This document shows, one piece after another, positions 15,120 to 24,087 of a stretch of 64,000 nucleotides of DNA (position 1 is its first letter; every line of letters begins with the position of its first letter). Position numbers and translations under genes: made by a program. The notes below the pieces were generated by a model. That model made no database searches. It saw nothing but the letters and a program-made list of their open reading frames with translations, and had not been told where the DNA came from. The DNA lies in contig JAHEKV010000003.1 in NCBI GenBank assembly GCA_024638165.1, positions 124,001-188,000 of the forward strand. Direction: 5' to 3'. Source of the stretch: Flavobacteriaceae bacterium (GTDB taxonomy: Bacteria > Bacteroidota > Bacteroidia > Flavobacteriales > Flavobacteriaceae).

Positions 15120-16693
15120 ATCAAATGATATCCTTACTTAGAAAATATCCTTGGCTCACCTTTAGCTTTATTTCTTTTCTTGTTTTTGTACAGTTCAACT
15201 GGAGTTATCCTATTAATATTCTAGACGAAGCAAAAAACAGCGAGGCAGCTCGTGAAATGCTTGAGACCGGTCGATGGTTTTATCCGACCTTCAATGAAGT
15301 GATTCGAACTGATAAGCCGCCCTTGCACTATTTTTTTATGGCTTTGGGGTATCTCGTCTTTGGTGTAGGTCCTTTCGGAGCACGATTCTTTTCAGCCATC
15401 TTTGGTGCGCTAACCTTCTACCTTATTGTCAAGCAAACAGCGAAAGAACTTGGTAATAAAACGGCAATTTATTCGGGGCTAACCTTTATCAGTTCGTTGT
15501 TATTCGCCCATGAATTTCACATGGCAGTACCCGATCCTTACCTGATTTTCACGGTGACCTGGGCAATTATATCCTTTTACCGCTTTGAAAAGGAATCTTC
15601 CAAAGCTCAGTTGTGGACCGCCTATATTGCCATAGGCTTTGGTTTATTAGCGAAGGGACCTATTGCGGCAGTCATTGTACTCTTGTCAGCGGCCTTGTAC
15701 TTTACGCTCACTCAACGGTGGTCTAAATTGTTCACTTACAAGCCATTTGTAGGAGTGTTTATTTCTTTGGCAATCGCTGCACCCTGGTATTATTTGGCAC
15801 ATATTGCGACAGAAGGTGTTTTTACTGAAGGGTTCTTCTTAGATCATAACCTTAACCGCTTCAACGATCAAAAAGAGGGACATGGTGGCCCCTTCATTAT
15901 TACTCCACTGCTTGTTATTGCAGGTCTATTGCCTTTCGGAGTTTGGCTCATTTCTGCACTTGTTAAGGCTTTTCGATTACGACAACGTTCAAATTGGCTT
16001 ACACTCTGCTTCTCGGTCGCTATAGCAGTACTTACTTTTTTTAGTTTATCGAGTACTAAACTTCCGAATTATCCGATGCCTGCTTTTGGCTTTATGACGG
16101 TAGTCTTGGGTTTTTATTTTTCTGAACTGGTCTCTAATCAAAATTTTAAAGCATTGAAAGGTGGGCTCTGGGTATTAACAATACTAGGTGCCTTACTCGC
16201 GGTAGGTGCTTATTTCGGACTAGCAACTCATAGAAGCTTGTTTGTGCACAAGAATTTGGCATTTTTCATCTTGATTCTACCGGTCAGTAGTCTTCTTATC
16301 GTTCTTACTTTAAAAGCAAGATCATTACATCAATCATTACTGCTAACCGCTTTGAGCTGGATGATTTTTGGATCGTTTCTATGGGGGTGTCTCTTCGGTC
16401 AAATAAGTCTTGAATCGCCTGTAGCCAAAGTGTCTCCATATATCAATCAACCTTCTATTCAAACGCTGGTTTATCAGCGAATGGACCCCGCTTTTCCCAT
16501 CCAATTAAAGCAAACGTTTAAAACGGTTCATGAGCGTGAGGTGTTATTAATTGATTCCTCGGTTGATTATATACTGACCAACACCAAGAATAAGGAAGAT
16601 ATTCAGTGGTTAGATACTCACTTTGAGAAAGTGGTAGAGGCTCCTGCACTTTTTGAGGATCATACCACTAGACTCTATCAGCCTATCAAATAA
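15116..16693 (+). CDS. ArnT/PMT-like membrane glycosyltransferase
   Basis: A 525-residue multi-pass protein of the GT-C (GT39/GT83) fold. The first periplasmic loop has I-L-D-E-A-K-N-S-E-A-A-R-E-M, carrying the catalytic-type acidic pair D-E, followed by R-T-D-K-P-P-L-H-Y, the K-P-P motif of ArnT-like enzymes; ten or more hydrophobic segments follow, with a small soluble C-terminus. Members move a sugar from a polyprenyl-phosphate donor to lipid A or protein on the periplasmic face. Its start overlaps the PAP2 gene (ATGA), so both belong to one operon. The 3' end overlaps the convergent ZIP gene by 16 bases. Acceptor unknown. Confidence 0.88.
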   Translation: MNQMISLLRKYPWLTFSFISFLVFVQFNWSYPINILDEAKNSEAAREMLETGRWFYPTFNEVIRTDKPPLHYFFMALGYLVFGVGPFGARFFSAIFGALTFYLIVKQTAKELGNKTAIYSGLTFISSLLFAHEFHMAVPDPYLIFTVTWAIISFYRFEKESSKAQLWTAYIAIGFGLLAKGPIAAVIVLLSAALYFTLTQRWSKLFTYKPFVGVFISLAIAAPWYYLAHIATEGVFTEGFFLDHNLNRFNDQKEGHGGPFIITPLLVIAGLLPFGVWLISALVKAFRLRQRSNWLTLCFSVAIAVLTFFSLSSTKLPNYPMPAFGFMTVVLGFYFSELVSNQNFKALKGGLWVLTILGALLAVGAYFGLATHRSLFVHKNLAFFILILPVSSLLIVLTLKARSLHQSLLLTALSWMIFGSFLWGCLFGQISLESPVAKVSPYINQPSIQTLVYQRMDPAFPIQLKQTFKTVHEREVLLIDSSVDYILTNTKNKEDIQWLDTHFEKVVEAPALFEDHTTRLYQPIK

Positions 16694-17361
16694 GCGAGTA
16701 GCATTCCTAATAAAACCATGACGATTCTTGCCAGGTTGAAGCGATGACCTTTTTCGCTTTCAAAGAGAATGATCGCGCCCACATGAAGAAAAATCCCCGC
16801 AGATAATGCATTTAAGTAGGGGGTATAAGTAATCAACCATTCTAAATGGGTTACTAAGCTGCCTAGCGGTGTGATTAGACCAAATAAAATAAGTGCGCCA
16901 AATGCCTGAATCTTTGAAAGATTGGCTCTAAGGGCTAGGGTATACAAAATCATTGCAATAGGCACCTTGTGCAGGCTCACCGCAAGTAATAAGTGTTTTT
17001 CACCATCTAGTGGTATACCTTCGATGAAGGCATGTACAAATAGGGCAGAGAAGATTAGGGCAAAACCTGAGAACCCATCAGACTCATTGAGATGAGCGTG
17101 ACCGTGCTCGGCACCCTTAGAAAAACTCTCTAAAATCATCTGCAGTAAAATACCGCCGAGAATAATTAGTGAGATTAATCGACGATCTAACCCTTGCTCA
17201 AACAAATTAGGCAATAGCTCGATCAGCGTAATGGAGAGAAGGAATGATCCACTAAATCCTAATAGGAGTTGTTTGAATTTTGATACCTTTTTTGCACCAA
17301 ATTCAGTGATTAATGCGCCAAGGATGACAGCGACTAGTGGAATACCTATGGTTAGTGTCAT
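16678..17361 (-). CDS. ZIP-family metal transporter
   Basis: A 227-residue membrane protein importing zinc or another divalent metal. Hydrophobic segments are spread along its length, with a histidine-containing loop G-H-A-H-L-N. The metal-site helices H-A-F-I-E-G-I-P (TM4) and S-L-H-K-V-P-I-A (TM5) are standard. ATG 17361 gives the typical N-terminus; an upstream extension to 17418 would cross the promoter. A TATTTTTG box ends four bases before the ATG, suggesting a leaderless mRNA. Confidence 0.9.
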   Translation of the reverse strand: MTLTIGIPLVAVILGALITEFGAKKVSKFKQLLLGFSGSFLLSITLIELLPNLFEQGLDRRLISLIILGGILLQMILESFSKGAEHGHAHLNESDGFSGFALIFSALFVHAFIEGIPLDGEKHLLLAVSLHKVPIAMILYTLALRANLSKIQAFGALILFGLITPLGSLVTHLEWLITYTPYLNALSAGIFLHVGAIILFESEKGHRFNLARIVMVLLGMLLAYLIG

Positions 17362-17365
17362 GGGG

Positions 17366-17373
17366 CAAAAATA
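17366..17373 (-). promoter_or_regulatory. -7 promoter element touching the ZIP start codon
   Basis: TATTTTTG on the minus strand followed by CCCC and the ATG. If transcription starts a few bases after the box, the mRNA begins at or next to the start codon. No -33 TTTG at standard spacing. Confidence 0.5.
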
Positions 17374-17404
17374 GACTAATTTAGCGCAGCATTTATTCAG
17401 TATA

Positions 17405-18559
17405 ATGAACCAAGACACCTCTTTTTTAGCAAAGACCTTTTATGGCTTTGAGCCCCTTTTAGAAAAAGAATTAAGAAAGCTCGGAGCTAAAAACATCAAA
17501 TCAATCAATCGCGCAGTCTCTTTCGAAGGAGATCTAGGGTTCTTGTACAAGGCGAATCTCTCGCTGAGAACCGCTCTCAGAATTTTAATGCCTATCGGAC
17601 GTTTTCCCGTAAAAAATCAAACCGATTTATATCGCGCCATCGATCGTATGGATTGGTCGAAGTGGTTTTCGGCAGAGCAGAGCTTCATCATAGATGTGAC
17701 GCTTTTTTCGGATCATTTCAATCATTCTTTATTTGTTGCCCAAAAGGCTAAGGATGCAATTGTTGATCAATTTTCGAAGAGGGAAGGCAAGCGACCTTCG
17801 GTAACCACCGAAAACCCTGACATACGTATTCAATTGCATTTACAAGGGGATCAGTTGACGATTTCTCTTGATAGTTCTGGAAACTCTTTACATCAAAGAG
17901 GTTATCGTATCGAAACAAATATCGCTCCGATTAACGAAGTATTAGCGGCAGGTATACTACTTCATAGCGGATGGGAGGGTAAAACCTATTTCTATGACCC
18001 CATGTGTGGAAGTGGGACTTTAGCGATTGAGGCAGCGATGATTGCCTGTAATATCCCGCCTAGTTTGAATCGAACGACTTTTTCTTTTATGAATTGGAAG
18101 AATTTCGATGCTGAACTATTTGAGTTAATTCGCAATTCGTGTCTGTCTAAAGTCAGAGAATTTAGAGGACATATTTATGCATCGGATAAAGCTCCAAGCG
18201 CTGTACGAAAGGCACAAGAAAACATAGAAAATGCGGGACTAGAAGAATACATTTCTGTCGTACGTTCTGATTTCTTTTTTGCAGATCGTCCTTCAGAGGT
18301 TCCTTTGCATATTGTTTTTAATCCGCCCTATGGGGAGCGACTATCCATTGATGCAGATGTCTTTTATGGGAAAATAGGGGACACCTTAAAAAAGGAATAT
18401 AAGGGGTGCGAGGCTTGGTTCATCACTGCCAATATTGAGGCTTTAAAGAGTGTAGGTCTTCGTCCTTCTAGAAAGATTAAAATGTTTAATGGAAAGCTAG
18501 AATCTCGCCTTGTGAAATATGAGCTTTACGAGGGATCAAGAAAGGCTTCGAAATCTTAA
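17405..18559 (+). CDS. THUMP-domain class I RNA methyltransferase (RlmL/YpsC type)
   Basis: A 384-residue protein with an N-terminal ferredoxin-like/THUMP region (about 5-160) and a Rossmann methyltransferase domain. The SAM-binding motif is D-P-M-C-G-S-G-T-L-A-I-E-A-A, and the catalytic motif F-N-P-P-Y-G-E-R indicates N2-guanine methylation. It corresponds to the m2G2445-forming half of E. coli RlmL without the second methyltransferase half. Target in 23S rRNA is by analogy. Divergent from the ZIP gene; the stop interlocks with that of DUF6048 (4-base overlap). Confidence 0.9.
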   Translation: MNQDTSFLAKTFYGFEPLLEKELRKLGAKNIKSINRAVSFEGDLGFLYKANLSLRTALRILMPIGRFPVKNQTDLYRAIDRMDWSKWFSAEQSFIIDVTLFSDHFNHSLFVAQKAKDAIVDQFSKREGKRPSVTTENPDIRIQLHLQGDQLTISLDSSGNSLHQRGYRIETNIAPINEVLAAGILLHSGWEGKTYFYDPMCGSGTLAIEAAMIACNIPPSLNRTTFSFMNWKNFDAELFELIRNSCLSKVREFRGHIYASDKAPSAVRKAQENIENAGLEEYISVVRSDFFFADRPSEVPLHIVFNPPYGERLSIDADVFYGKIGDTLKKEYKGCEAWFITANIEALKSVGLRPSRKIKMFNGKLESRLVKYELYEGSRKASKS

Positions 18560-19257
18560 CGACTTTTCTTTACGGGCAAGTAGTAACTAAGGCCGTAATT
18601 GTAGCTAAACCCGAATCTAGCTCCGTCTGTAACTCGGTTAAATCCTGGGATCCAAAGATTATCGAAGTTCTCAGGTTCTTTTTGACTGACCAAAAATCCC
18701 ATTCGAAAACTTCCCCCTAAGTAAAGTTGTTTGGTGAGATGGGTTTTAAATCCGAGAACGCCTTCAAGATAACTCGCTGAAAGACCATTATGGGAAGGCC
18801 CTTCAATACTGTAATTGGGAAATTCACCGTAACGCTCGACCCATGCAGTATCATAAAAGTTAGTTACTCCTTGAGTCGTATCAAATGAAGATACGACGTA
18901 GCGTGCGCCTGCAGTGATTTGATTTTTTTCCCCGGGCTTTCTTTGATAAATCTCCCAGTCTAAACCCAATTTGAGGTATTCGCCTGAAACCTTATAGCTA
19001 TACAAAAGACTCTGATCGATAGATTCTTTCGTGTCGAAAGACTCTGATCCGATTTCAACGGCAATCTTCGTTTTATTTCTAAAAGTTAAATCACCAAAAA
19101 TTTCGAAACCTGTGTACCCTTCTTGAAGCTCAGTTCGAACCAATTTCGATAGATCAACTCCTGCTCTAACCCCGTATTCCTTCTGAGCGTAAATCGAAAC
19201 AGAAGCTAGGACCATCATCCAGATAACCGCTTTTTTGCTAATGTAAGATAGCCACAT
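18556..19257 (-). CDS. DUF6048-family secreted or outer-membrane protein
   Basis: A 233-residue protein with a signal peptide (K-K-A-V-I-W-M-M-V-L-A-S-V-S-I-Y-A-Q) and a barrel-like strand pattern (Y-G-V-R-A-G-V-D-L-S-K-L near the start; F-G-F-S-Y-N-Y-G-L-S-Y-Y at the end). In Flavobacteriia a DUF6048 gene commonly follows DUF6452 and rlmD, as here, and I assign it on that context plus general resemblance. Its start lies within the last 20 bases of the DUF6452 gene, implying translational coupling. Function unknown. Confidence 0.7.
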   Translation of the reverse strand: MWLSYISKKAVIWMMVLASVSIYAQKEYGVRAGVDLSKLVRTELQEGYTGFEIFGDLTFRNKTKIAVEIGSESFDTKESIDQSLLYSYKVSGEYLKLGLDWEIYQRKPGEKNQITAGARYVVSSFDTTQGVTNFYDTAWVERYGEFPNYSIEGPSHNGLSASYLEGVLGFKTHLTKQLYLGGSFRMGFLVSQKEPENFDNLWIPGFNRVTDGARFGFSYNYGLSYYLPVKKSR

Positions 19258-19720
19258 GCTCTTCGTTATTAGAATTGATTTCTGGTGTATTTACAATCAC
19301 TCCACTGATCCAATTACTGGTTGAATCTATACTTAAATCAGTGTAGGTGCGAATATACCCACAGGCTCTTGATACATAAGTGGCCTTCGGGGTATAATTG
19401 AAGTTCAGCGTATCATTGGTATTTATGGTCAAACCATCTACTTCAGTTCTTTTTTGTAAGATTAAATCGTAACTACTTTGACTTGTAGGTAGCACGAGCG
19501 CAATTGATGCAACTGTAGTATTGTCATAATTTCGAACGATGTCTCCATTGAAATCAAGAAGACTAAAACCAGATACCGATTTAGCGGTACTACCATCTTC
19601 GACATCGTAGAAAACCAGATTAACGTAAACGGAGTCATTTTCAACACATACATCGTCTTTTTCACAACTTGAGTATACAAGAAGTGTGGCAAGCGCAAGA
19701 ATGTAAGTCTTCAACTTCAT
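19238..19720 (-). CDS. DUF6452-family lipoprotein
   Basis: A 160-residue protein with a lipoprotein signal (M-K-L-K-T-Y-I-L-A-L-A-T-L-L-V-Y-S-S-C), then E-K-D-D-V-C. It has a further Cys in S-R-A-C-G-Y that could pair with the one in the N-terminal part. The family assignment rests on the conserved order rlmD-DUF6452-DUF6048 and the overall look. Its ATG shares one base with the rlmD stop (TAATG). Likely an envelope protein working with the barrel-like product downstream; this is inference. Confidence 0.7.
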   Translation of the reverse strand: MKLKTYILALATLLVYSSCEKDDVCVENDSVYVNLVFYDVEDGSTAKSVSGFSLLDFNGDIVRNYDNTTVASIALVLPTSQSSYDLILQKRTEVDGLTINTNDTLNFNYTPKATYVSRACGYIRTYTDLSIDSTSNWISGVIVNTPEINSNNEEHVAILH

Positions 19721-21126
19721 TATTCGTTTTTAATCAATAACACTACGTTTTCAATGTGGTGTGTTTGTGGAAACAAATCTACTGCTCTTGAACGAACTAC
19801 GCGATACTGCTCAGATAGGAGTTTTAAATCTCTTGCTTGGGTTGCTGAGTTACAACTAACGTAGACAATCTTTTTCGGAGCTAGTTTCAGAAGTTGAGCG
19901 ACCACATCGCCATGCATCCCATCTCTTGGTGGGTCAGTGATGACGATATCTGCTTTGCCGTGTCTTTCAACGAATTCGTCGTTAAACACATTTTTCATGT
20001 CTCCGACCTCAAAAGTTACATTGCTGATATTATTGATTACTGCGTTTTCCTTCGCTTTTTCAATAGCTTCAGGTACGGCCTCAACTCCTACGACATATTT
20101 TGCTTTTTGAGCAATAAATTGAGCAATGGTACCGGTGCCTGTGTATAAGTCATAGACGAGTTCATCTCCACTGAGGTCAGCAAAATCTCTAGCTACTTCA
20201 TACAAACGAAGTGCTTGTGCGCTATTGGTTTGATAAAACGACTTGGCATCGACTTTAAACCTCAAAGACTCCATAGTCTCTTCAATGTAATCTTTGCCTT
20301 TAAAAACAATAATGTCTTGATCATATAAGGTGTCATTTCCTTTTTGATTGATTACATATAGGAGAGAAGTAATCTCAGGAAATTGATCTGCAATGGCAGA
20401 AAGGTAGCTTTCTATCTGATTTTTAGAAGCTTCATAAAATTGAACCAGCACCATTAAATCACCTGCCAAGGTATTTCTAATCATAAGGGTGCGAAGCGCT
20501 CCCGTTCGGTTACGTGGGTTGAAAAATTCAAGCCCTTGACGAATTCCTTCTTCTTTGCAAAAGTTGCGTATACCATCAGAGGGTTCTCCTTGAAGGTAGC
20601 AATGATTGAGATCGATAATTTTATCCCACATCCCTGGCTTATGAAAGCCTAGACCTCTGCGATCAAAAATCTCCCCGCTCTCAATTTCTTCTTTTTCAAT
20701 CCATCGACTATCTGAAAATGAGAATTCCATTTTGTTACGATAGTGATAGATGGCCTCAGAGGCTAATATTGGCTCAATGTGTTCAGGGGTGATTTCTCCA
20801 ATTCGCTTAAGATTTTCTAGCACCTCATTTTGTTTGAAGATCAGTTGCTGATCATATTGAAGATGTTGCCACTTACAGCCGCCGCATCGTGTGAAATGCT
20901 CACACTTAGGTTCAATACGGTACTCAGATTTACTTTTAATCGAAATGGCTTCGGCTTCGAGATAGTTTTTTCGCTTCTTTACAACGCGTGCATCCACGAT
21001 ATCACCCGGTGCTACGTATGGGATAAACACAACACGTCCTTCTTCAGTTTTTCCTATCGCCTTTCCTTTTGCTCCTAAGGTGTGAATTTTTAAGTCTTCA
21101 AGAACTCTTTGCGGTTTTCTACTCAT
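19720..21126 (-). CDS. rlmD: 23S rRNA (uracil-1939-C5)-methyltransferase
   Basis: A 468-residue SAM-dependent methyltransferase of the RumA/RlmD type. It has an N-terminal TRAM domain (about 5-65), an iron-sulfur cluster set C-E-H-F-T-R-C-G-G-C with a fourth Cys in N-H-C-Y-L, SAM motif D-L-Y-T-G-T-G-T-I-A-Q-F and the catalytic Cys in Y-V-S-C-N-S-A-T-Q. First gene of the operon with DUF6452 and DUF6048. The exact uridine methylated (1939 or 747) cannot be read from the sequence. A TACCTTTG box ends five bases before its ATG. Confidence 0.92.
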   Translation of the reverse strand: MSRKPQRVLEDLKIHTLGAKGKAIGKTEEGRVVFIPYVAPGDIVDARVVKKRKNYLEAEAISIKSKSEYRIEPKCEHFTRCGGCKWQHLQYDQQLIFKQNEVLENLKRIGEITPEHIEPILASEAIYHYRNKMEFSFSDSRWIEKEEIESGEIFDRRGLGFHKPGMWDKIIDLNHCYLQGEPSDGIRNFCKEEGIRQGLEFFNPRNRTGALRTLMIRNTLAGDLMVLVQFYEASKNQIESYLSAIADQFPEITSLLYVINQKGNDTLYDQDIIVFKGKDYIEETMESLRFKVDAKSFYQTNSAQALRLYEVARDFADLSGDELVYDLYTGTGTIAQFIAQKAKYVVGVEAVPEAIEKAKENAVINNISNVTFEVGDMKNVFNDEFVERHGKADIVITDPPRDGMHGDVVAQLLKLAPKKIVYVSCNSATQARDLKLLSEQYRVVRSRAVDLFPQTHHIENVVLLIKNE

Positions 21127-21131
21127 AGCTG

Positions 21132-21139
21132 CAAAGGTA
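21132..21139 (-). promoter_or_regulatory. -7 promoter element touching the rlmD start codon
   Basis: TACCTTTG on the minus strand followed by CAGCT and the ATG, so the transcript should have a leader of a few bases at most. The 65-base rlmD-rocD intergenic region must also serve rocD, for which I see no clear box. Confidence 0.5.
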
Positions 21140-21191
21140 ATTGGTTATGCGGATTGTATTGTCGAACTTTGAAGGGCTTTAAAAAATAAGT

Positions 21192-22481
21192 ATGATTGAT
21201 TCGATTCGCAGTTCTGAAGAAGCTATCGCTTTAGAAAATAAATACGGTGCGCATAATTACCATCCACTTCCTGTGGTATTAGCTAAAGGAGAGGGGGTTT
21301 ACTTGTGGGATATCGAGGGTAAGAAGTATTATGACTTTTTATCGGCTTATTCAGCGGTAAATCAGGGGCATTGTCATCCAGATATCATTGACGCACTGAC
21401 TGAACAATCGAAACAATTAACGCTGACTTCGAGAGCTTTCTACAATGATCAATTGGGTCGGATGGAGAAATACCTAACAGAAACTTTTCACTTCGACAAG
21501 GTTCTCCCCATGAACACGGGTGCTGAGGCTGTCGAGACTGCATTAAAGATTGCAAGACGTTGGGCTTATAAGGTGAAGGGTTTACCTGAAGACCAGGCTC
21601 AAATTGTTGTTTGTGATCAAAACTTTCACGGTAGAACTACCACCATCATATCGTTTTCTTCGGATGAAACGGCTCGCCAAGGCTTCGGACCTTACACCAG
21701 TGGTTTTATAAAAATCCCTTATAACGATGCGAATGCCTTAGAAGAGGTTCTTAAGGCACACTCAAACATCGCAGGATTTCTAGTTGAACCCATTCAAGGG
21801 GAAGCGGGAGTTATGGTACCCGATGAAGGATACCTGGCTCAGGTTTCAGCCCTTTGTAAAGAATATGGAGTACTCCTTCTAGCCGATGAGGTTCAAACCG
21901 GTATTGCTAGAACGGGTAGACTTCTGGCAACCTGTGGTAATTGCCAATGTGCAGATAAGCACTGTAGTGGCACCCCTGAGGTTAAGCCTGACATTTTAAT
22001 TCTTGGTAAGGCAATTTCAGGTGGAGTGTACCCGATTTCAGCGGTTTTAGCTAATGACGATGTGATGCAAGTAATTACTCCAGGTTCGCATGGTAGTACC
22101 TTCGGTGGTAATCCAGTAGCTGCTGCAGTTGGAATCGCTGCTCTAGAGGTGATTAAGAATGAACGATTAGCAGAAAATGCCTTCGAACTAGGAGCGTATT
22201 TCAGAAAAGAGCTGCGTTCGAAACTGGGCGACTGTAGTCTAGTGCGTTTAGTTCGCGGAAAGGGACTACTCAATGCGATTGTTATTAACGATACCGAAGA
22301 AAGCGAAACTGCTTGGAATCTTTGCTTAACCCTTCGAGATAATGGCCTATTAGCAAAGCCTACCCACGGCAACATCATTCGATTTGCTCCTCCGCTAGTA
22401 ATGACCAAAGAGCAGATTGATGAGTGTATTGCAATAATTGTTCGATCGGTATTCGAGTTCGAAGCCTCTCTTAACCTTTAA
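21192..22481 (+). CDS. rocD: Ornithine-oxo-acid aminotransferase
   Basis: A PLP-dependent class III aminotransferase converting ornithine and 2-oxoglutarate to glutamate semialdehyde and glutamate. It has 429 residues, [10 protein letters not shown] (near 111), the PLP-binding Asp in [14 protein letters not shown] and the Schiff-base Lys in [12 protein letters not shown]. It has a cysteine-rich insertion [11 protein letters not shown] (248-258) between the DEVQ and LGK motifs, absent from the classical enzymes. The 3' end overlaps the convergent cyclophilin gene by 11 bases. Confidence 0.94.
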   Translation: MIDSIRSSEEAIALENKYGAHNYHPLPVVLAKGEGVYLWDIEGKKYYDFLSAYSAVNQGHCHPDIIDALTEQSKQLTLTSRAFYNDQLGRMEKYLTETFHFDKVLPMNTGAEAVETALKIARRWAYKVKGLPEDQAQIVVCDQNFHGRTTTIISFSSDETARQGFGPYTSGFIKIPYNDANALEEVLKAHSNIAGFLVEPIQGEAGVMVPDEGYLAQVSALCKEYGVLLLADEVQTGIARTGRLLATCGNCQCADKHCSGTPEVKPDILILGKAISGGVYPISAVLANDDVMQVITPGSHGSTFGGNPVAAAVGIAALEVIKNERLAENAFELGAYFRKELRSKLGDCSLVRLVRGKGLLNAIVINDTEESETAWNLCLTLRDNGLLAKPTHGNIIRFAPPLVMTKEQIDECIAIIVRSVFEFEASLNL

Positions 22482-23175
22482 AAGCGGTTACCTTTTCGAT
22501 ATAGACGTTCTGTAGTGGCCAATCGCCTTGGTCGACTGCTACGGCATTTATCTGGTCAACGACCTCCATACCTTCAATTACTTCTCCAAAGGCAGTATAG
22601 TTACCGTCTAAATGATAGGAGCCAGGCTTGGTAACTACAATGAAAAATTCAAAAGGAGAAGCCAGTTTATGAGGGTTGTCGATATCACTGCTAGGCATTG
22701 AAATCACGCCTCGATGATGCGAGTGATTTTTGTCGGTATCAGGAGGTAATAAATACCTGCCAATTGCCTTTCGTTTCTTAGGCAGCTCTGGAGTATCCGC
22801 ATTTCCTCCTTGAATGATGAAATTTTCTACCACTCGATGAAACATGGTGTTGTTGAAGTATCCCTTTTTAGCAAGATATACCGCGTTGGCCCGGTGATAA
22901 GGAACATCAGCATATAACCGAACTGTGAAGCTACCGAAGCTCGTTTCAAAAGTGAGGTGGTCTTCTTCTAAAGCCTTTTCATATTCGAAGAAGAAAGGAA
23001 TTGCATTTTCTTCAGTTAATCTGAATGGCTCCGTTTCTGCCTCTTTTTCTTCTTCAACGGTTTCCTTGGGTTCTGTTAAAACTGAAGTAGTGGTAGGATT
23101 AGTATTATTTTTTTTCTCTGATTCATTGCAGGAAAAAAACAATAAAAATACGCTAAGACAGAGGGCATACTTCAT
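22471..23175 (-). CDS. Cyclophilin-type peptidyl-prolyl isomerase lipoprotein
   Basis: A 234-residue protein with a lipoprotein signal ([10 protein letters not shown]), an acidic low-complexity linker rich in Glu and Thr (20-48), and a cyclophilin domain from about 72: [20 protein letters not shown] and [12 protein letters not shown]. The active-site Arg in F-H-R is kept. It would help fold envelope proteins. With the FKBP lipoprotein at 2.2 kb it is the second surface-anchored prolyl isomerase here. Confidence 0.92.
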   Translation of the reverse strand: MKYALCLSVFLLFFSCNESEKKNNTNPTTTSVLTEPKETVEEEKEAETEPFRLTEENAIPFFFEYEKALEEDHLTFETSFGSFTVRLYADVPYHRANAVYLAKKGYFNNTMFHRVVENFIIQGGNADTPELPKKRKAIGRYLLPPDTDKNHSHHRGVISMPSSDIDNPHKLASPFEFFIVVTKPGSYHLDGNYTAFGEVIEGMEVVDQINAVAVDQGDWPLQNVYIEKVTAFKG

Positions 23176-23189
23176 TTCATTCGTTTTTT

Positions 23190-23197
23190 CAAAGATA
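23190..23197 (-). promoter_or_regulatory. -7 promoter element for the cyclophilin lipoprotein
   Basis: TATCTTTG on the minus strand, 14 bases before the ATG. No -33 TTTG at standard spacing. On the opposite strand TACTTTAG lies eight bases before the acyltransferase ATG and may be its imperfect -7 box. Confidence 0.45.
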
Positions 23198-23232
23198 AAA
23201 CATCTAAAAGCTTTTGTACTTTAGCCGCCGCT

Positions 23233-24087
23233 ATGCCGTTATTCAAACGAAATCCATTTGGCCACATACTCTTTTTAAAGAGACTCCTCATCTTATTTGC
23301 TGGTTTTGCAACGCACGCCCGTTATAAGCGTTTTAACACCCTTCAGATTGAAGGTTCTGATGTCCTTAGAAAGTTGTCCGGTAAAAAAGTACTTTTTGTG
23401 AGTAACCACCAAACCTATTTTGCAGACGTGGTTGCTATGTTTCATGTATTCAATGCGAGTCTTCAAGGAAGAGAAGATTCGATAAAAAATGCATTATACC
23501 TATTAAGACCGAAATTGAATTTATACTATATCGCTGCTAAAGAGACTATGAATGATAGCTTACTTGCAAAAATTCTGGCTTATGCCGGTTCGATTAGTAT
23601 TGAACGTACATGGAGAGCAGGGGGGAAAGAGGTAAATCGTCAAGTGAAATTCAGCGATATTTCTAATATTGGTAAAGCATTAGATGACGGATGGGTTATT
23701 ACTTTTCCGCAAGGTACCACCCGACCTTGGAAACCCATTAGAAAGGGTACTGCTCACATCATTAAAACCTATCAACCCATTGTGGTTCCGATCGTTATTG
23801 ATGGATTTAGAAGATCCTTCGATCGAAAAGGTATTTACATCAAAAAGAAAGGGATCTTACAATCGATGGTGATTAAAGATCCCTTAGAAATTGATTATGA
23901 AAACGAATCTGTTGATTCGATTATTGAGAAGTTAGAGTTCGCTATTGAACAACATTCTTCGTTTCTAAAGGTGATCCCCGAAGAAGAACTTCTGGCCTAC
24001 AATGAGGATCACAAAAAGAGAAAGTTTCCTTTTAATTTCGGTAGTCAAGAGCAGGAGGACGATTCCCAAGAAGAGGACGATAATTAA
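23233..24087 (+). CDS. Lysophospholipid/1-acylglycerol-3-phosphate acyltransferase-like protein
   Basis: A 284-residue protein of the PlsC-like acyltransferase fold with a basic hydrophobic N-terminus. The catalytic block reads V-S-N-H-Q-T-Y-F-A-D, so five residues (not the usual four) separate His59 and Asp65. The acceptor-binding block is I-T-F-P-Q-G-T-T-R-P-W. It probably acylates lysophosphatidate or an ornithine/glycine lipid precursor at the inner membrane; which one is unknown. The tail is acidic (E-Q-E-D-D-S-Q-E-E-D-D-N). The last 56 bases overlap the convergent M20 gene. Confidence 0.85.
   Translation: MPLFKRNPFGHILFLKRLLILFAGFATHARYKRFNTLQIEGSDVLRKLSGKKVLFVSNHQTYFADVVAMFHVFNASLQGREDSIKNALYLLRPKLNLYYIAAKETMNDSLLAKILAYAGSISIERTWRAGGKEVNRQVKFSDISNIGKALDDGWVITFPQGTTRPWKPIRKGTAHIIKTYQPIVVPIVIDGFRRSFDRKGIYIKKKGILQSMVIKDPLEIDYENESVDSIIEKLEFAIEQHSSFLKVIPEEELLAYNEDHKKRKFPFNFGSQEQEDDSQEEDDN

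Noticed and set aside
24032-24087. 56-base overlap of acyltransferase and M20 genes as a wrong frame call
   Set aside because: Both frames are needed to complete family-typical C-termini, and shorter overlaps of the same kind are common here.
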